DNA of 64,000 nucleotides, taken from the NCBI RefSeq assembly GCF_001704415.2, contig NC_030817.1, positions 31,321,550 to 31,385,549 on the forward strand, in the 5' to 3' direction. The DNA is from Capra hircus. Its lineage: Eukaryota > Chordata > Mammalia > Artiodactyla > Bovidae. Both the position numbers and the translations under genes were made by a program. Of this stretch, positions 37,801 to 43,485 are shown piece by piece. The notes beneath the pieces are model-generated. The model did not search any database and was not told the DNA's origin. It worked only from the letters and a program-made list of their open reading frames with translations. Positions within the stretch are counted from its first letter, which is position 1, and every line of letters starts with the position of its first letter.

Positions 37801-40800
37801 TTTCTTGAAGAGATCTCTAGTCTTTCCCATTCTGTTGTTTTCCCCTATTTCTTTGCATTGATCGCTGAAGAAGGCTTTCTTATCTCTTCTTGCTATTCTT
37901 TGGAACTCTGCATTCAGATGCTTATATCTTTCCTTTTCTCCTTTGCTTTTCACCTCTCTTCTTTTCACAGCTCAGTAGTGTGTGTAAAAAATCCCGGGGG
38001 GGTGAGTGATAAATAGATTAATTGATCATAGGCAAATATGAATCAGTAATGTACTTAGGCATATTTTTTTAAGTCTATGCAAGTTTAGATGTTATTAATA
38101 GAAGTATATGTCAAAATCAAAAGAGACTATAGTTGTTTCATATCCCATATTGTCGTTCCATAGATGTGTTAAATTTCAGAGTTGAACGCTTTAAGAGCTG
38201 CAATTATACACTGAAGTCATGTCCGAAAGATGGCTGGGTATTGAAGTATTGGAAATATGATAGTAATGTGAGTGACAACCAAACTTTACTGGAGATGATT
38301 ATTCTGGAAAAGAGATGACTTTAAAAGAACACACTAGAGGTCTAACATTGCGAGAGAAGTAATCATTCTCTTTTTCTCTAAAGAGCTATGAATGGAAAGG
38401 CCAGAAGTTCTGAGATTTGAATGAAACATGAGAGGAAACAGTACCAATTAGAGTTGTTCAACAATGAAGCCATTTGCCCTGTGAAACAGTAAGCTCACTG
38501 ACACCCATTCAAGTATTCACATAAAAAAAGTTAGTTGACCACTGTCACAGATATGGTTTAAAGGACTTCTGCAATGGGAGAAAAGTAGAATTAGTTAACA
38601 CTTAGTCTACTGTGATATTCTAAAAACATTTCAAAACAAATACATATATGTTATACTTTGGAGAAGACCAGACCTAAGGTGTCTCTATTGAAATGTTTCA
38701 TATTCTCTGCTGCGTTATCAGTTTCTACCTCTTCTGGCTCATTTCGACAATCATAATCTCTCCAGTCTTTCTGTCCTTGCTGTCTCTATTGCTTCTCTCC
38801 CCACCTCACTGCAGTCAGGCCTGCACCCTGAGCACTTAAGTTGCTGTTAGTCAGGGTCCTAGTAACCTTCGTATTGCTAAATCCTGCAGTCATCACTCCA
38901 TCCTCAACCTTCTCAACCTCTCAGACACTCTTTATGATTACTGCCATGTTTGTTGAGCACTCTCCTTGACTCTTGGCACTGCTTGAGTCTCAGCTGCTTT
39001 CTCGCAGTGTCTTCTCTTGGCTCTTCTTCCTCTGGTTCACCCTTCATCCCTAGTGGCCTCAAAGATTATCTCTATGTCAAGGACTCCAAAATGTGTGTCT
39101 CCACAAGCTTAGGTTTTTAAAAATTCCACTTTACAAATATAGAATATGAGGAGGAGGAGGTAGAGATGAGATAGGATACAACAGTAGTATGTATAAAAAA
39201 TACTTGGAGGTTTTCATAGGTTAATTTGTCACAGCCAAATATGAGTCAGTTATGTGCTTGAGATATTTTTTTAACAAATCGATGCAAGTCTCAGTCAGTT
39301 CAGTTGCTCAGTTGTGTCCGACTCTTTGCGACCCCATGAACCACAGCATGCCAGGCCTCCCTGTCCATCACCAACTACCAGAGTCTACCCAAACCCATGT
39401 CCATTGAGTCAGTGATGCCATGCAACCATCTCATCCTCTATCATCCCCTTCTCCTCCTGCCCTCAATCTTTCCCATCGTCAGGGTCTTTTCAAATGAGTC
39501 AGCTCTTCGTATCAGGTGGCCAAAGTATTGGAGTTTCAGCTTCAGCATCAGTCCTTCCAATAAATATTAAGAACTGATTTCCTTTAGGATGGACTGGTTG
39601 GATCTCCTTGAAATCCAAGGGACTCTCAAGAGTCTTCTCCAACACCACAGTTCAAAAGTATCAATTCCTCAGTGCTCAGCCTTTATGGTCCCAACTCTCA
39701 CATCCATACATGACTACTGGAAAAACCATAGCTTTGACTAGATGGACCTTTGTTGGCAAAATAATATCTCTGCTTTTTAATATGCTGTCTATGTTTGTCA
39801 TAGCTTTTCTTCCAAGAAGCAAGCGTCTTTTAATTCCATGGCTGCAGTCACCATCTGCAGTGATTTTGGAGCCCAAGAAAATAAAGTCTGTCACTCTTTC
39901 TATTGTTTCCCCATCTATTTGCCATGAAGTGATGGGACCAGATGCCATGATCTTACATTTCTGAATGTTGAGTTTTAAGCCAGCTTTTTCACTCTCTTCT
40001 TTCACATTCATTAAGATGCTCCTTAGTTCCTCTTTGCATTCTGTCATAAGGTGGTGAGGTTATTGATATTTCTCCTGGCAATCTTGATTCCAGTTTGTGC
40101 TTCATCCAGCCTGGCATTTTGCATGATATACTCTGCATATAAGTTAAATAAACAGGGTGACAATATACAGCCTTGACTTACACCTTTCCCAATTTGGAAC
40201 CAGTCCATTGTTCCATGTCTGGTTCTAATTGTTGCTTCTTGACCTGCATACAGATTTCTCAGGAGGCAGGTCAGGTGGTCTGGTATTCCCATCTCATGAA
40301 GAATTTTCCACAGTTTGTTGTGATCCACATAGTCAAAGGCTTTGGTATAGCCAATAAAGCAGAAGTAGATGTTTTTCTGGAACTCTCTTGCTTTTTCAAT
40401 GATCCAGCAGATGTTGGCAATTTGATCTCTGGTTCCTCTGCATTTTCTAAATCCAGCTTGAACATTTGGAAGTTCTTGATTCACGTACCGTTAAAGCCTC
40501 ACTTGGAGAATTTTGAGCATTACTTTGCTAATGTGTGAGATGAGTGTAATTGTACAATAGTTTGAACATTCTTTGGCATTGCCTTTGGGATTGAAATGAA
40601 AACTGACCTTTTCCAGTCCTGTGGCCACTGCTGAGTTTTCCAAATTTGCTGGCTGATTGAGGGCAGCATTTTAACCGCATCATCTTTTAGGATTTGAAAT
40701 AACTCAACTGGAATTCCATTACCTCCACTAGCTTTGTTCATAGTTATGGTTCCTAAGGCCCAGTTAACTTCACATTCATCTGCTTCCCTGAAGTTATCTC

Positions 40801-42713
40801 TCGAATGTCCCATAGGCATTTCGGATTCAGCATGGCCAAACAGATCTTGCAGTTTCAGCCTAGAATTTATTTTTACTTCAGTTGTCATACCATCTTTGTA
40901 AATGGCATTACTGTTCACCTGGTTGCTCAGGCCCCAAACCAAAGCATCTTCCTTGATTACTGTCAATCTTGCCCCTGCCCACACACTCAACCCGTCAGCT
41001 TGGCAGGTGGGTCCTGTCTGCCCCATCCCCTCACTGGATACCCAGAGTGTGCACTTTACTCCACTGGCAAGGCTTCATTCCATATAACCCAGGCCATTGC
41101 CATTCAGCCCCTAGATTGCTACAGTTGTCCTCCATCCATTATTGCTCTGTTTCCCCACTTTTTTCACATAACCACCATCATGATCTTCTTTGAGCACATC
41201 ATTCCTTTGCCTACAATTCATCAGTGGCTTCCCAGCCACAGAATAGAATCTAAATGCCTTTTACCACCTGCAAGTTTCAACACCATCTGCTTACCTCCTG
41301 CCTCTCAGACCTTCCCGCCTCACTCCCCAAGCACACTGGTCTCATCCTTGCCTCCTAAGCTTGTCCTCACTTTTTGGCCTCTGTACTCCCTGCTTCCTCT
41401 TCCTGAAACACTTCAACCCAGTGGCCCCTTCTTATCCTGCAGACATCTGTTTCTCACATCAGGGAACTTAAAGTAAGCGTCTCCCACCTAATGGAAATCA
41501 ACCCTGAATATTCATTGGAAGGACTGATGCTGAAGCTGAAGCTCCAATAGTTTGGCCATCTGACGTGAAGAACCGACTCATTGGAAAAGACCCCGATGCT
41601 GGGAAAGATTGAAGGCAGCCGGAGAAGGGGGCAACAGAGGATGAGATGGTTGAATGGCATCACCAACTCAATGGTCATGTGTTTAAGCAAACTCTGGGAG
41701 ATGGTGAAACAGAGGGAAGCCTGGTGTCCTGCAGTCCATGGGGTTGCAAAGAGTCAGACATGACTGAGTGACTGAACAACATCTCTCAGCTATCACCACT
41801 GCCCCCTCATTGCCTATCATTCCATCTTGTTTGTTTTTTTTTTAAATAGCATTTGTCACAATATGTACTTCTCTTGTTTGTCTACTTGTTTATTTCTGGC
41901 TCCTCAACCCCTAGGAGAATGAAAGCTCCATGAGAGCAGGGCCTTCTCCCTTCTGTTCACTGAATTCCAGCATCTGGAAGGGTGCCTGGCACAGAGGAAG
42001 GTCTCAGTCAAACTCTGCATGGGGAGTTCATTAAGCTTTGATGTAATGACACAAAATGCTTCCAGTATAAACCTACCTAAAATAATACTGCCATTCTGCG
42101 AGAATCACAGAATTTTAGGGGCATTAAAAATATCTAATTTGCACCCAGTAAATGCTCTAGGACCAGGAAGGCTCATTAGCTGCCAGATGGCACACAGCTA
42201 ATTAGTAGAGAGCTGAAACTAGGACTCAGTTTTCTTCATTCCAGTTCTAGCAGTTTATGCTGAGGGTGACCATATGTTTCTTCACCTGGAACCATCCCTG
42301 TTCATGCGTGTTGTCCTGGTATAGTTAATAACAGCACTGTCTTTCTCTTTCAGAAGTGTCCCAGACTGAGTGATAAATGGTCACCTACGTATATCACAGC
42401 TTCTATAATTCTGAAATAAATCAACATCTTTGTCTACCTAAAAAGTTATAATTTAAGAAATATGGCTTCCTGGGGTCATTCATTATCTAATTATACTTCC
42501 TTATTGCATAGAAATGCATTTATAGACACTCATACATAAAAATTATGCTTTTTTTAAATATTAAGCTATTTGGTCACTTAGCTAATTAAAGCAACAACAC
42601 ATAGTGATATCATAAGATTATTTCATTAATAATACTTGTGATTTACCACCATCTGATATTGTCTTTTTAGGATTCAGGCTAAAATCCCAGGCGCTAAAAG
42701 GCACACTGAGTAA
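10818..42713 (+). CDS. RTN1: Reticulon-1, isoform RTN1-C (spliced, 7 coding exons, 208 aa)
   Basis: Joining 10818-10878, 26869-27076, 29577-29715, 31138-31207, 31938-31984, 32069-32127 and 42671-42713 gives 627 bases: 208 codons plus TAA, with a GT-AG intron at every junction. Residues 1-20 ([20 protein letters not shown]) are the RTN1-C-specific start. Residues 21-208 are the reticulon homology domain: a long hydrophobic hairpin at about 34-70, a hydrophilic loop at about 71-136, a second hairpin at about 137-171, and a cytosolic tail ending AKRHTE, a basic di-lysine-like ER-retention end. Reticulons are ER membrane proteins whose hairpins wedge into the outer leaflet and curve ER tubules; RTN1-C is mainly neuronal and neuroendocrine. 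The loop carries an N-N-T sequon at 116-118, but loop topology makes glycosylation doubtful. The 208-aa length equals the known RTN1-C length as I remember it. No frameshift or stop is seen. Longer RTN1 isoforms would share exons 2-7 but start upstream of this window. Confidence 0.97.
10879..12930. other. RTN1-C intron 1, 5' part: repeat-poor
   Basis: The 16-kb first intron starts here. An A17 run followed by a C-rich tract lies at 11084-11122. Otherwise there is about 2 kb free of recognisable repeats, unusual for this window and typical of sequence next to a CpG-island promoter. Confidence 0.6.
12935..13110 (+). mobile_element. MER5A (hAT-Charlie) copy
   Basis: Matches the MER5A layout: 'CTTAACACTGGCTGCATATT', 'AATATCACCTGGGAAGC', 'CATCAGTATTTTTCAAACGC'. 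The terminal inverted repeats are decayed. Confidence 0.65.
13640..13875 (+). mobile_element. MIR SINE
   Basis: The core pattern 'CCATTTTAGAAGTGATGAAC', then CACACAGCTGGTAATG and CAGATTCAAGCCGAGGCTG, is a near-complete MIR. Confidence 0.85.
13975..14150 (+). mobile_element. MIR SINE (partial)
   Basis: 'AAAGAGGTTATGTGACTTGC CCAAAG' and the flanking pattern are the MIR core; the 5' part is weak. Confidence 0.65.
14320..14725 (+). mobile_element. MIR SINE split by a Bov-tA SINE
   Basis: MIR sequence ('CTTAATCTCATATC') stops at about 14400 and resumes at about 14612 with 'ATTTTATAGAGGAGGAAATG'. The intervening part is Bov-tA. The MIR target TTTTAC-type sequence appears on both sides, consistent with a decayed duplication. 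Confidence 0.75.
14402..14611 (+). mobile_element. Bov-tA SINE
   Basis: Starts with the tRNA-derived head CTTCCCTGGTGGCTCAAAC, including an A/B-box-like 'GGTTTGATCCCTGGGT', and ends with the BovB-derived tail 'GTCGGACACGACTGAGCAAC'. Confidence 0.92.
14730..16870. other. RTN1 intron 1: AT-rich, no gene
   Basis: AT-rich intronic sequence. Possible very old LINE remnants, none assigned. No exon-like segment was found. Confidence 0.5.
16873..17085 (-). mobile_element. Bov-tA SINE (antisense)
   Basis: The reverse complement runs from CTTCCCAGGTGGCTCAGTGG at the right end to the 'GTTGCTCAGTCG' tail at the left. AGAATGTATTACA (left) and AGAATTTATTACA (right) form a target duplication with one mismatch. 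Confidence 0.92.
17100..18529. other. RTN1 intron 1: no recognised element
   Basis: A T/A-rich run lies at about 17330-17350. No credible exon or classifiable repeat was seen. Confidence 0.45.
18530..18663 (-). mobile_element. CHR-type tRNA-derived ruminant SINE (antisense)
   Basis: 'GGACCACCAAGGAAGTCCC' at the right end is the antisense of the SINE head. The body with 'AGGATCTTAGTTCCCC' and 'CATGTGTGGAGTCCCAACC' is the CHR pattern. The T-rich left end is the tail. Confidence 0.8.
18787..18985 (-). mobile_element. Bov-tA SINE (antisense)
   Basis: Contains 'ATCCAGTGGACTGTAGCCTG', 'GGCAAGAGTACTGGAGTGGG' and 'GATCGAACCTGGGTCTTC', in antisense order with respect to the SINE head. Confidence 0.9.
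18986..20010. other. RTN1 intron 1: no recognised element
   Basis: AT-rich intronic sequence without clear features. Confidence 0.4.
20030..20410. other. C/T-rich intronic stretch, possible L2 remnant
   Basis: Pyrimidine-rich with L2-like wording but no diagnostic motif. The 130-codon open frame here comes from composition. Confidence 0.35.
20430..20757 (+). mobile_element. hAT-type MER DNA transposon
   Basis: The left end CAGTTCTGTCCGATAGAA and the right end (TATTGAACAGTGCAG) are inverted relatives. The body matches a mammalian MER element ('AATATAATGTGAGCCACACA', 'GACTAGCCACATTTCAAGTA'). Family name not asserted. Confidence 0.65.
21370..21584 (-). mobile_element. Ruminant L1 3' end (antisense) with 14-base target duplication
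   Basis: CCTAGACAGGACTT occurs at 21370-21383 and again at 21571-21584. Between them lie a poly-T run and antisense L1 3'-UTR with the 'CTCCCACCTCCCTCCCCATC' landmark. The perfect duplication marks a 5'-truncated, fairly young insertion of only about 187 bases. Confidence 0.92.
21738..21977 (+). mobile_element. Bov-tA SINE with target duplication
   Basis: TTCTTATCTAA at 21738-21748 and 21967-21977 flanks a Bov-tA (21749-21966) that starts with the ACTTCCCTGGGGGCTCAG head and ends in the CACGACTGAGCAACTTCAC tail. Confidence 0.92.
22905..23088 (-). mobile_element. Bov-tA SINE (antisense)
   Basis: 'GACTCAGTGGACTGTAATCT', 'GGGGATTGAACCTGAGTC' and the right end 'GACACCAGGGAAGCCCC' are antisense Bov-tA. 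Confidence 0.9.
23375..23598 (-). mobile_element. Bov-tA SINE (antisense)
   Basis: 'GCTAAGTCACTTCAGTAGTG' to 'CACCACCTGCGAAGCCC', with GTTACT on both sides as a possible short duplication. Confidence 0.9.
23990..24092 (+). mobile_element. L2 LINE 3' terminus
   Basis: 'CACCTAGCACAAAGCATGGC' followed by CACTTAGTTCTTGCTCAATAAATACTGAAT is the classic L2 3' end. Confidence 0.75.
24100..25325. other. RTN1 intron 1: no recognised element
   Basis: An A-rich run lies at 24472-24488. No exon or classifiable repeat was identified. Confidence 0.4.
25330..25940 (+). mobile_element. Old L1 3'-UTR split by a BovB fragment
   Basis: 'CTTATGCTAAAAGAGATAAG', 'GATCCCACTTACATGCGGAA' and 'GTTGTACACCTTAAACTCAC' are sense L1M 3'-UTR landmarks. 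The element is broken at about 25675-25848 by antisense BovB. Confidence 0.75.
25675..25848 (-). mobile_element. BovB LINE 3' fragment, copy 5 (antisense)
   Basis: 'GTTCAGTTGCTCAGTGACTC' to 'CTCCTCCTGCCTTCAATTGC' is the antisense BovB 3' end. TGCTAT occurs on both sides. Confidence 0.88.
25941..26868. other. RTN1 intron 1, 3' end
   Basis: Mostly unclassified sequence, rising in GC near exon 2. It ends in a pyrimidine-rich acceptor (GTGTCTCCTCCCACAG). Confidence 0.5.
26869..27076 (+). CDS. RTN1: RTN1 exon 2, first hairpin of the reticulon homology domain
   Basis: This 208-base exon encodes residues 21-90 and begins [18 protein letters not shown], the near-invariant start of the reticulon domain. 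The first long hydrophobic hairpin follows. The acceptor is TCCCACAG/CT and the donor AA/GTGAGT. The frame is open past the donor to TGA, so an unspliced read would end after K90. Confidence 0.97.
27077..29576. other. RTN1 intron 2
   Basis: A 2.5-kb intron with a MIR-like element at about 27450-27640. The rest is unclassified. Confidence 0.55.
27450..27640 (+). mobile_element. MIR SINE (decayed)
   Basis: 'TAATCCCTTTTCACAGATGG', then AGAGGTTCTAAGAAGTAAAGGGACTTGCTC, follow the MIR core. Confidence 0.65.
29577..29715 (+). CDS. RTN1: RTN1 exon 3, hydrophilic loop
   Basis: This 139-base exon completes K90 and encodes residues 91-136, the charged loop between the two hairpins ([20 protein letters not shown] and onward to DLVDSLK). 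The acceptor is GTTGACAG/GG and the donor AAA/GTATGA. It ends on a codon boundary. Confidence 0.97.
29835..30015 (+). mobile_element. MIR SINE
   Basis: 'ATCATTTTACAGATGCTGAA' followed by AAGAGGTTAAGACACTTGCC and GATCAAACCCAGGTTAC is a clear MIR core. Confidence 0.85.
30592..30905 (+). mobile_element. hAT-Charlie-type DNA transposon with terminal inverted repeats
   Basis: It starts AGGGATCAGCAAAC and ends GTTTGCTGACCCCTGCCCT, the inverse. The body 'TAAAGGGCCACGTGGTAAAT' and 'ATTTTAGGCTTTGTGGGCTA' is a common mammalian MER element. Confidence 0.85.
31138..31207 (+). CDS. RTN1: RTN1 exon 4, first half of second hairpin
   Basis: This 70-base exon encodes residues 137-159 ([20 protein letters not shown] and LLM) and one base of the next codon. 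The acceptor is TTTGTTAG/TTT and the donor ATGG/GTAAGG. It forms the rising arm of the second membrane hairpin. Confidence 0.97.
31623..31860 (-). mobile_element. Bov-tA SINE (antisense) with perfect 15-base target duplication
   Basis: CATTATATCACATAA occurs at 31623-31637 and 31846-31860. Between them is a near-consensus antisense Bov-tA. It lies only about 80 bases upstream of RTN1 exon 5, in the short 730-base intron 4. Confidence 0.95.
31938..31984 (+). CDS. RTN1: RTN1 exon 5, second half of second hairpin
   Basis: This short 47-base exon encodes residues 160-175 ([16 protein letters not shown]). The acceptor is ATCCCAG/CT and the donor CAG/GTAAGT, a consensus donor. It ends the second hairpin and enters the cytosolic tail. 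Confidence 0.97.
32069..32127 (+). CDS. RTN1: RTN1 exon 6, start of cytosolic tail
   Basis: This 59-base exon encodes residues 176-194 ([19 protein letters not shown]) and two bases of K195. The acceptor is CTTTGTAG/GC and the donor AA/GTAAGT. The likely amphipathic tail helix that supports membrane curvature in reticulons lies here and in the last exon. Confidence 0.96.
32128..34590. other. RTN1 intron 6, first part
   Basis: AT-rich sequence with an A-run at about 33594-33606. A mammalian repeat follows at about 33845-34085. No exon-like segment was seen. Confidence 0.5.
33845..34085. mobile_element. Mammalian interspersed repeat, family not asserted
   Basis: Matches a common mammalian repeat by wording: 'GTGTCCTCACATGGCAGAAG', 'GGGCACTAATCCCATTCATG', 'CATATTGGGGGTTAGGTTTC'. 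The related element at 45.6-46.1 kb shares the layout. Confidence 0.6.
34594..34830 (+). mobile_element. CHR/ART2-type ruminant SINE with target duplication
   Basis: It begins GGGGCTTCCCTGGTGGTCC after AAAAAGAGAAACTG (34594-34607). It ends in an A-rich tail followed by a near copy of the same word with an extra GA at about 34816-34830. Confidence 0.85.
35005..35200 (+). mobile_element. MIR SINE (decayed)
   Basis: 'GGAATCAGATAGACTAGCTT', 'TTTCTTTATCTATACATTGG', then AATGTCTGTAAAG follow MIR order. Confidence 0.6.
35360..35590 (-). mobile_element. Bov-tA SINE (antisense)
   Basis: 'GCATGCTAAGTCACTTCATT' to 'GCCACCTGGGGAGCCCC'; the standard antisense Bov-tA layout. Confidence 0.9.
35620..36090 (+). 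mobile_element. L3/CR1-like LINE fragment, 5' part
   Basis: The wording follows an ancient CR1/L3 reverse-transcriptase tail: 'GAGTTCTAGGTGACACATAG', 'AGCTCAAGATTCAGAAAGAA', 'AAATATCGAATGGGAAGAGG'. It is cut by BovB at 36091 and resumes at 37974. The right part pairs with a second copy at 39118-39293. Confidence 0.6.
36091..37973 (-). mobile_element. BovB LINE copy 6, longest and best preserved (RT domain ORF)
   Basis: The 1.88-kb antisense BovB has a (GTTCA)5 tail at its 3' end (36091-36115). An open frame of 461 codons (start 37510, end 36125) covers most of the RTE reverse transcriptase: the palm region with [13 protein letters not shown] (about residues 106-118), the catalytic [12 protein letters not shown] (about 210-221), then the thumb/C-terminal LRKRRGR-type basic tail and [13 protein letters not shown] end. 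A second frame (37588-37968, 126 codons, [15 protein letters not shown] start) is the upstream linker, joined by a one-base loss near 37600. The element is 5'-truncated and lacks the endonuclease, so it cannot act alone. Landing site: the L3-like fragment continues on both sides, with CAG at each edge. Confidence 0.92.
37974..38500 (+). mobile_element. L3/CR1-like LINE fragment, 3' continuation
   Basis: It continues the element before the BovB: 'GGCAAATATGAATCAGTAAT' and 'TTATTAATAGAAGTATA' are the CR1/L3 RT-tail words in order. A (G)7 run at 37995-38001 is a local oddity. Confidence 0.55.
38690..39117 (+). mobile_element. L2 LINE, 5' segment
   Basis: C/T-rich L2 ORF2 wording ('TGGCACTGCTTGAGTCTCAG', 'ATTATCTCTATGTCAAGGAC'). 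It stops at about 39117 and the next L2 words appear at about 40780, so one L2 copy is split by inserted material. Confidence 0.65.
39118..39293 (+). mobile_element. Short L3/CR1-like fragment, second copy (uninterrupted site)
   Basis: About 175 bases resemble 36025-36090 plus 37974-38095, but without the BovB. It reads through AGGATACAACAGTAGTATG, where the other copy has the BovB after ACAACAG. It is directly followed by another BovB. Confidence 0.6.
39294..40778 (-). mobile_element. BovB LINE copy 7 (antisense), catalytic motif deleted
   Basis: Three open frames (39676-40047, 40044-40484, 40520-41026) cover consecutive RT parts on the minus strand. The RT frame breaks at about 40045-40075, where roughly 16 bases are missing compared with copy 6, removing the YADD codons. 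The 5' edge meets L2 sequence at about 40778. Confidence 0.9.
40779..41487 (+). mobile_element. L2 LINE, middle segment
   Basis: 'AATGTCCCATAGGCATTTCG' followed by GATTCAGCATGGCCAAACAG, and later 'CAGTGGCTTCCCAGCCACAG', are L2 ORF2 landmarks following on from 39117. The 223-codon open frame here is an L2 shadow. Confidence 0.75.
41488..41785 (+). mobile_element. BovB LINE 3' fragment, copy 8
   Basis: Runs from 'AATGGAAATCAACCCTGAAT' to 'GACTGAGTGACTGAACAACA'; it is in sense, opposite to copies 6 and 7, and inserted in the L2 just before its 3' end. Confidence 0.88.
41786..42030 (+). mobile_element. L2 LINE 3' terminus
   Basis: 'AATGAAAGCTCCATGAGAGC' followed by AGGGCCTTC and 'GTGCCTGGCACAGAGGAAGG' is the standard L2 3' end and closes the copy started at 38690. 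Confidence 0.8.
42031..42670. other. End of RTN1 intron 6
   Basis: Includes a possible MIR-like tract at about 42110-42260. The branch/acceptor region before exon 7 has a T-rich tract. Confidence 0.45.
42671..42713 (+). CDS. RTN1: RTN1 exon 7, C-terminus and stop
   Basis: The first base completes K195. The rest encodes [13 protein letters not shown] and TAA. The acceptor TGTCTTTTTAG/G is strong. From memory, human RTN1 ends AKRHAE, so T at the second-last residue would be a ruminant-side difference outside the basic retention core. Confidence 0.95.
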
Positions 42714-43485
42714 GTGGATACCCCACCGGGGACTGAACACCAAGAGGAATGTCTGAAGTGGTAACAGCTCTGTCTTACATGTTACTGCAAATTGATTGTT
42801 TCTCCCCCCCCCCCCCACCCAGTACCATAATCTTAGAGACAAACTTTAAAACAGCTGTTTTTAGGCTGTTTCTGTACCCTTAGGATATTTGAGTCACTTG
42901 TGTCAAGCACTAAAGTATAGCGAAAAGTGTATTTAGATGTGGTTTTTAATTTTGTGTTGCTAAAAAAAAAAGCGCATGATGGTGAGAACCCAAGTTATCT
43001 TTCCTTCGTCGGTGTTCTTCTCTCTGCAATGCTTCTGTAGCTTCTCATGTTCCCTGTGGCTAGGCCTTTCCTGCCCAGTGCACTGATGCAATAGTGGAAA
43101 TCGCTTCTATGTCCTTGGGTTGTTGGTTGGATTAATCTTTAATAACAATATATAGACTTGTAAACCGATGTTTAAGTGTTTTTCCAACACACACACACAA
43201 CATAAAAATAAAAACAAGTCGACCGTACTTAAAGTAATCAGTTTTGTATAACTTAAAATAATTAAATAAATGAATAAACCCAAAACAAACACGCAGTACT
43301 TTTGTTGTGTGAGACTGATGGGCTGATTTACATGTATGGTAACTAAAAAGTACCAGCATGTTGACTTTATTACAATTTGTATTACTTTCTCTGTAGTTCC
43401 TAATGGACTTAACTATGGATTCTGGATATTTGCACTTATGTACTTGATACTGAATGCATAAATAAATGTTACTAAATGTAGAAAC
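42714..43485 (+). other. RTN1: RTN1 3' untranslated region
   Basis: This runs from the RTN1 stop to the last plausible poly(A) signal. It holds a C-rich run at about 42806-42821, a short (AC)n run near 43190, and earlier AATAAA hexamers at 43265 and 43273 in an AT-rich tract. The 3' end was not observed; it is inferred from the AATAAA at 43461 and the sequence just after it. Confidence 0.7.
43461..43466 (+). terminator. RTN1: Poly(A) signal AATAAA of RTN1
   Basis: AATAAA lies within ATAAATAAATG about 750 bases after the stop codon, in otherwise non-repetitive sequence. Cleavage would be expected about 10-25 bases downstream. Confidence 0.6.

Noticed and set aside
40805..41476. 223-codon plus-strand open frame
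   Set aside because: It starts within the sequence following a BovB and then covers L2 ORF2-like, C/T-rich sequence. It is a repeat shadow, not a gene.
42806..42821. Run of C in the RTN1 3' UTR as a possible regulatory poly(C) element
   Set aside because: Homopolymer runs of this sort are common and length-unstable, and nothing else supports a function.
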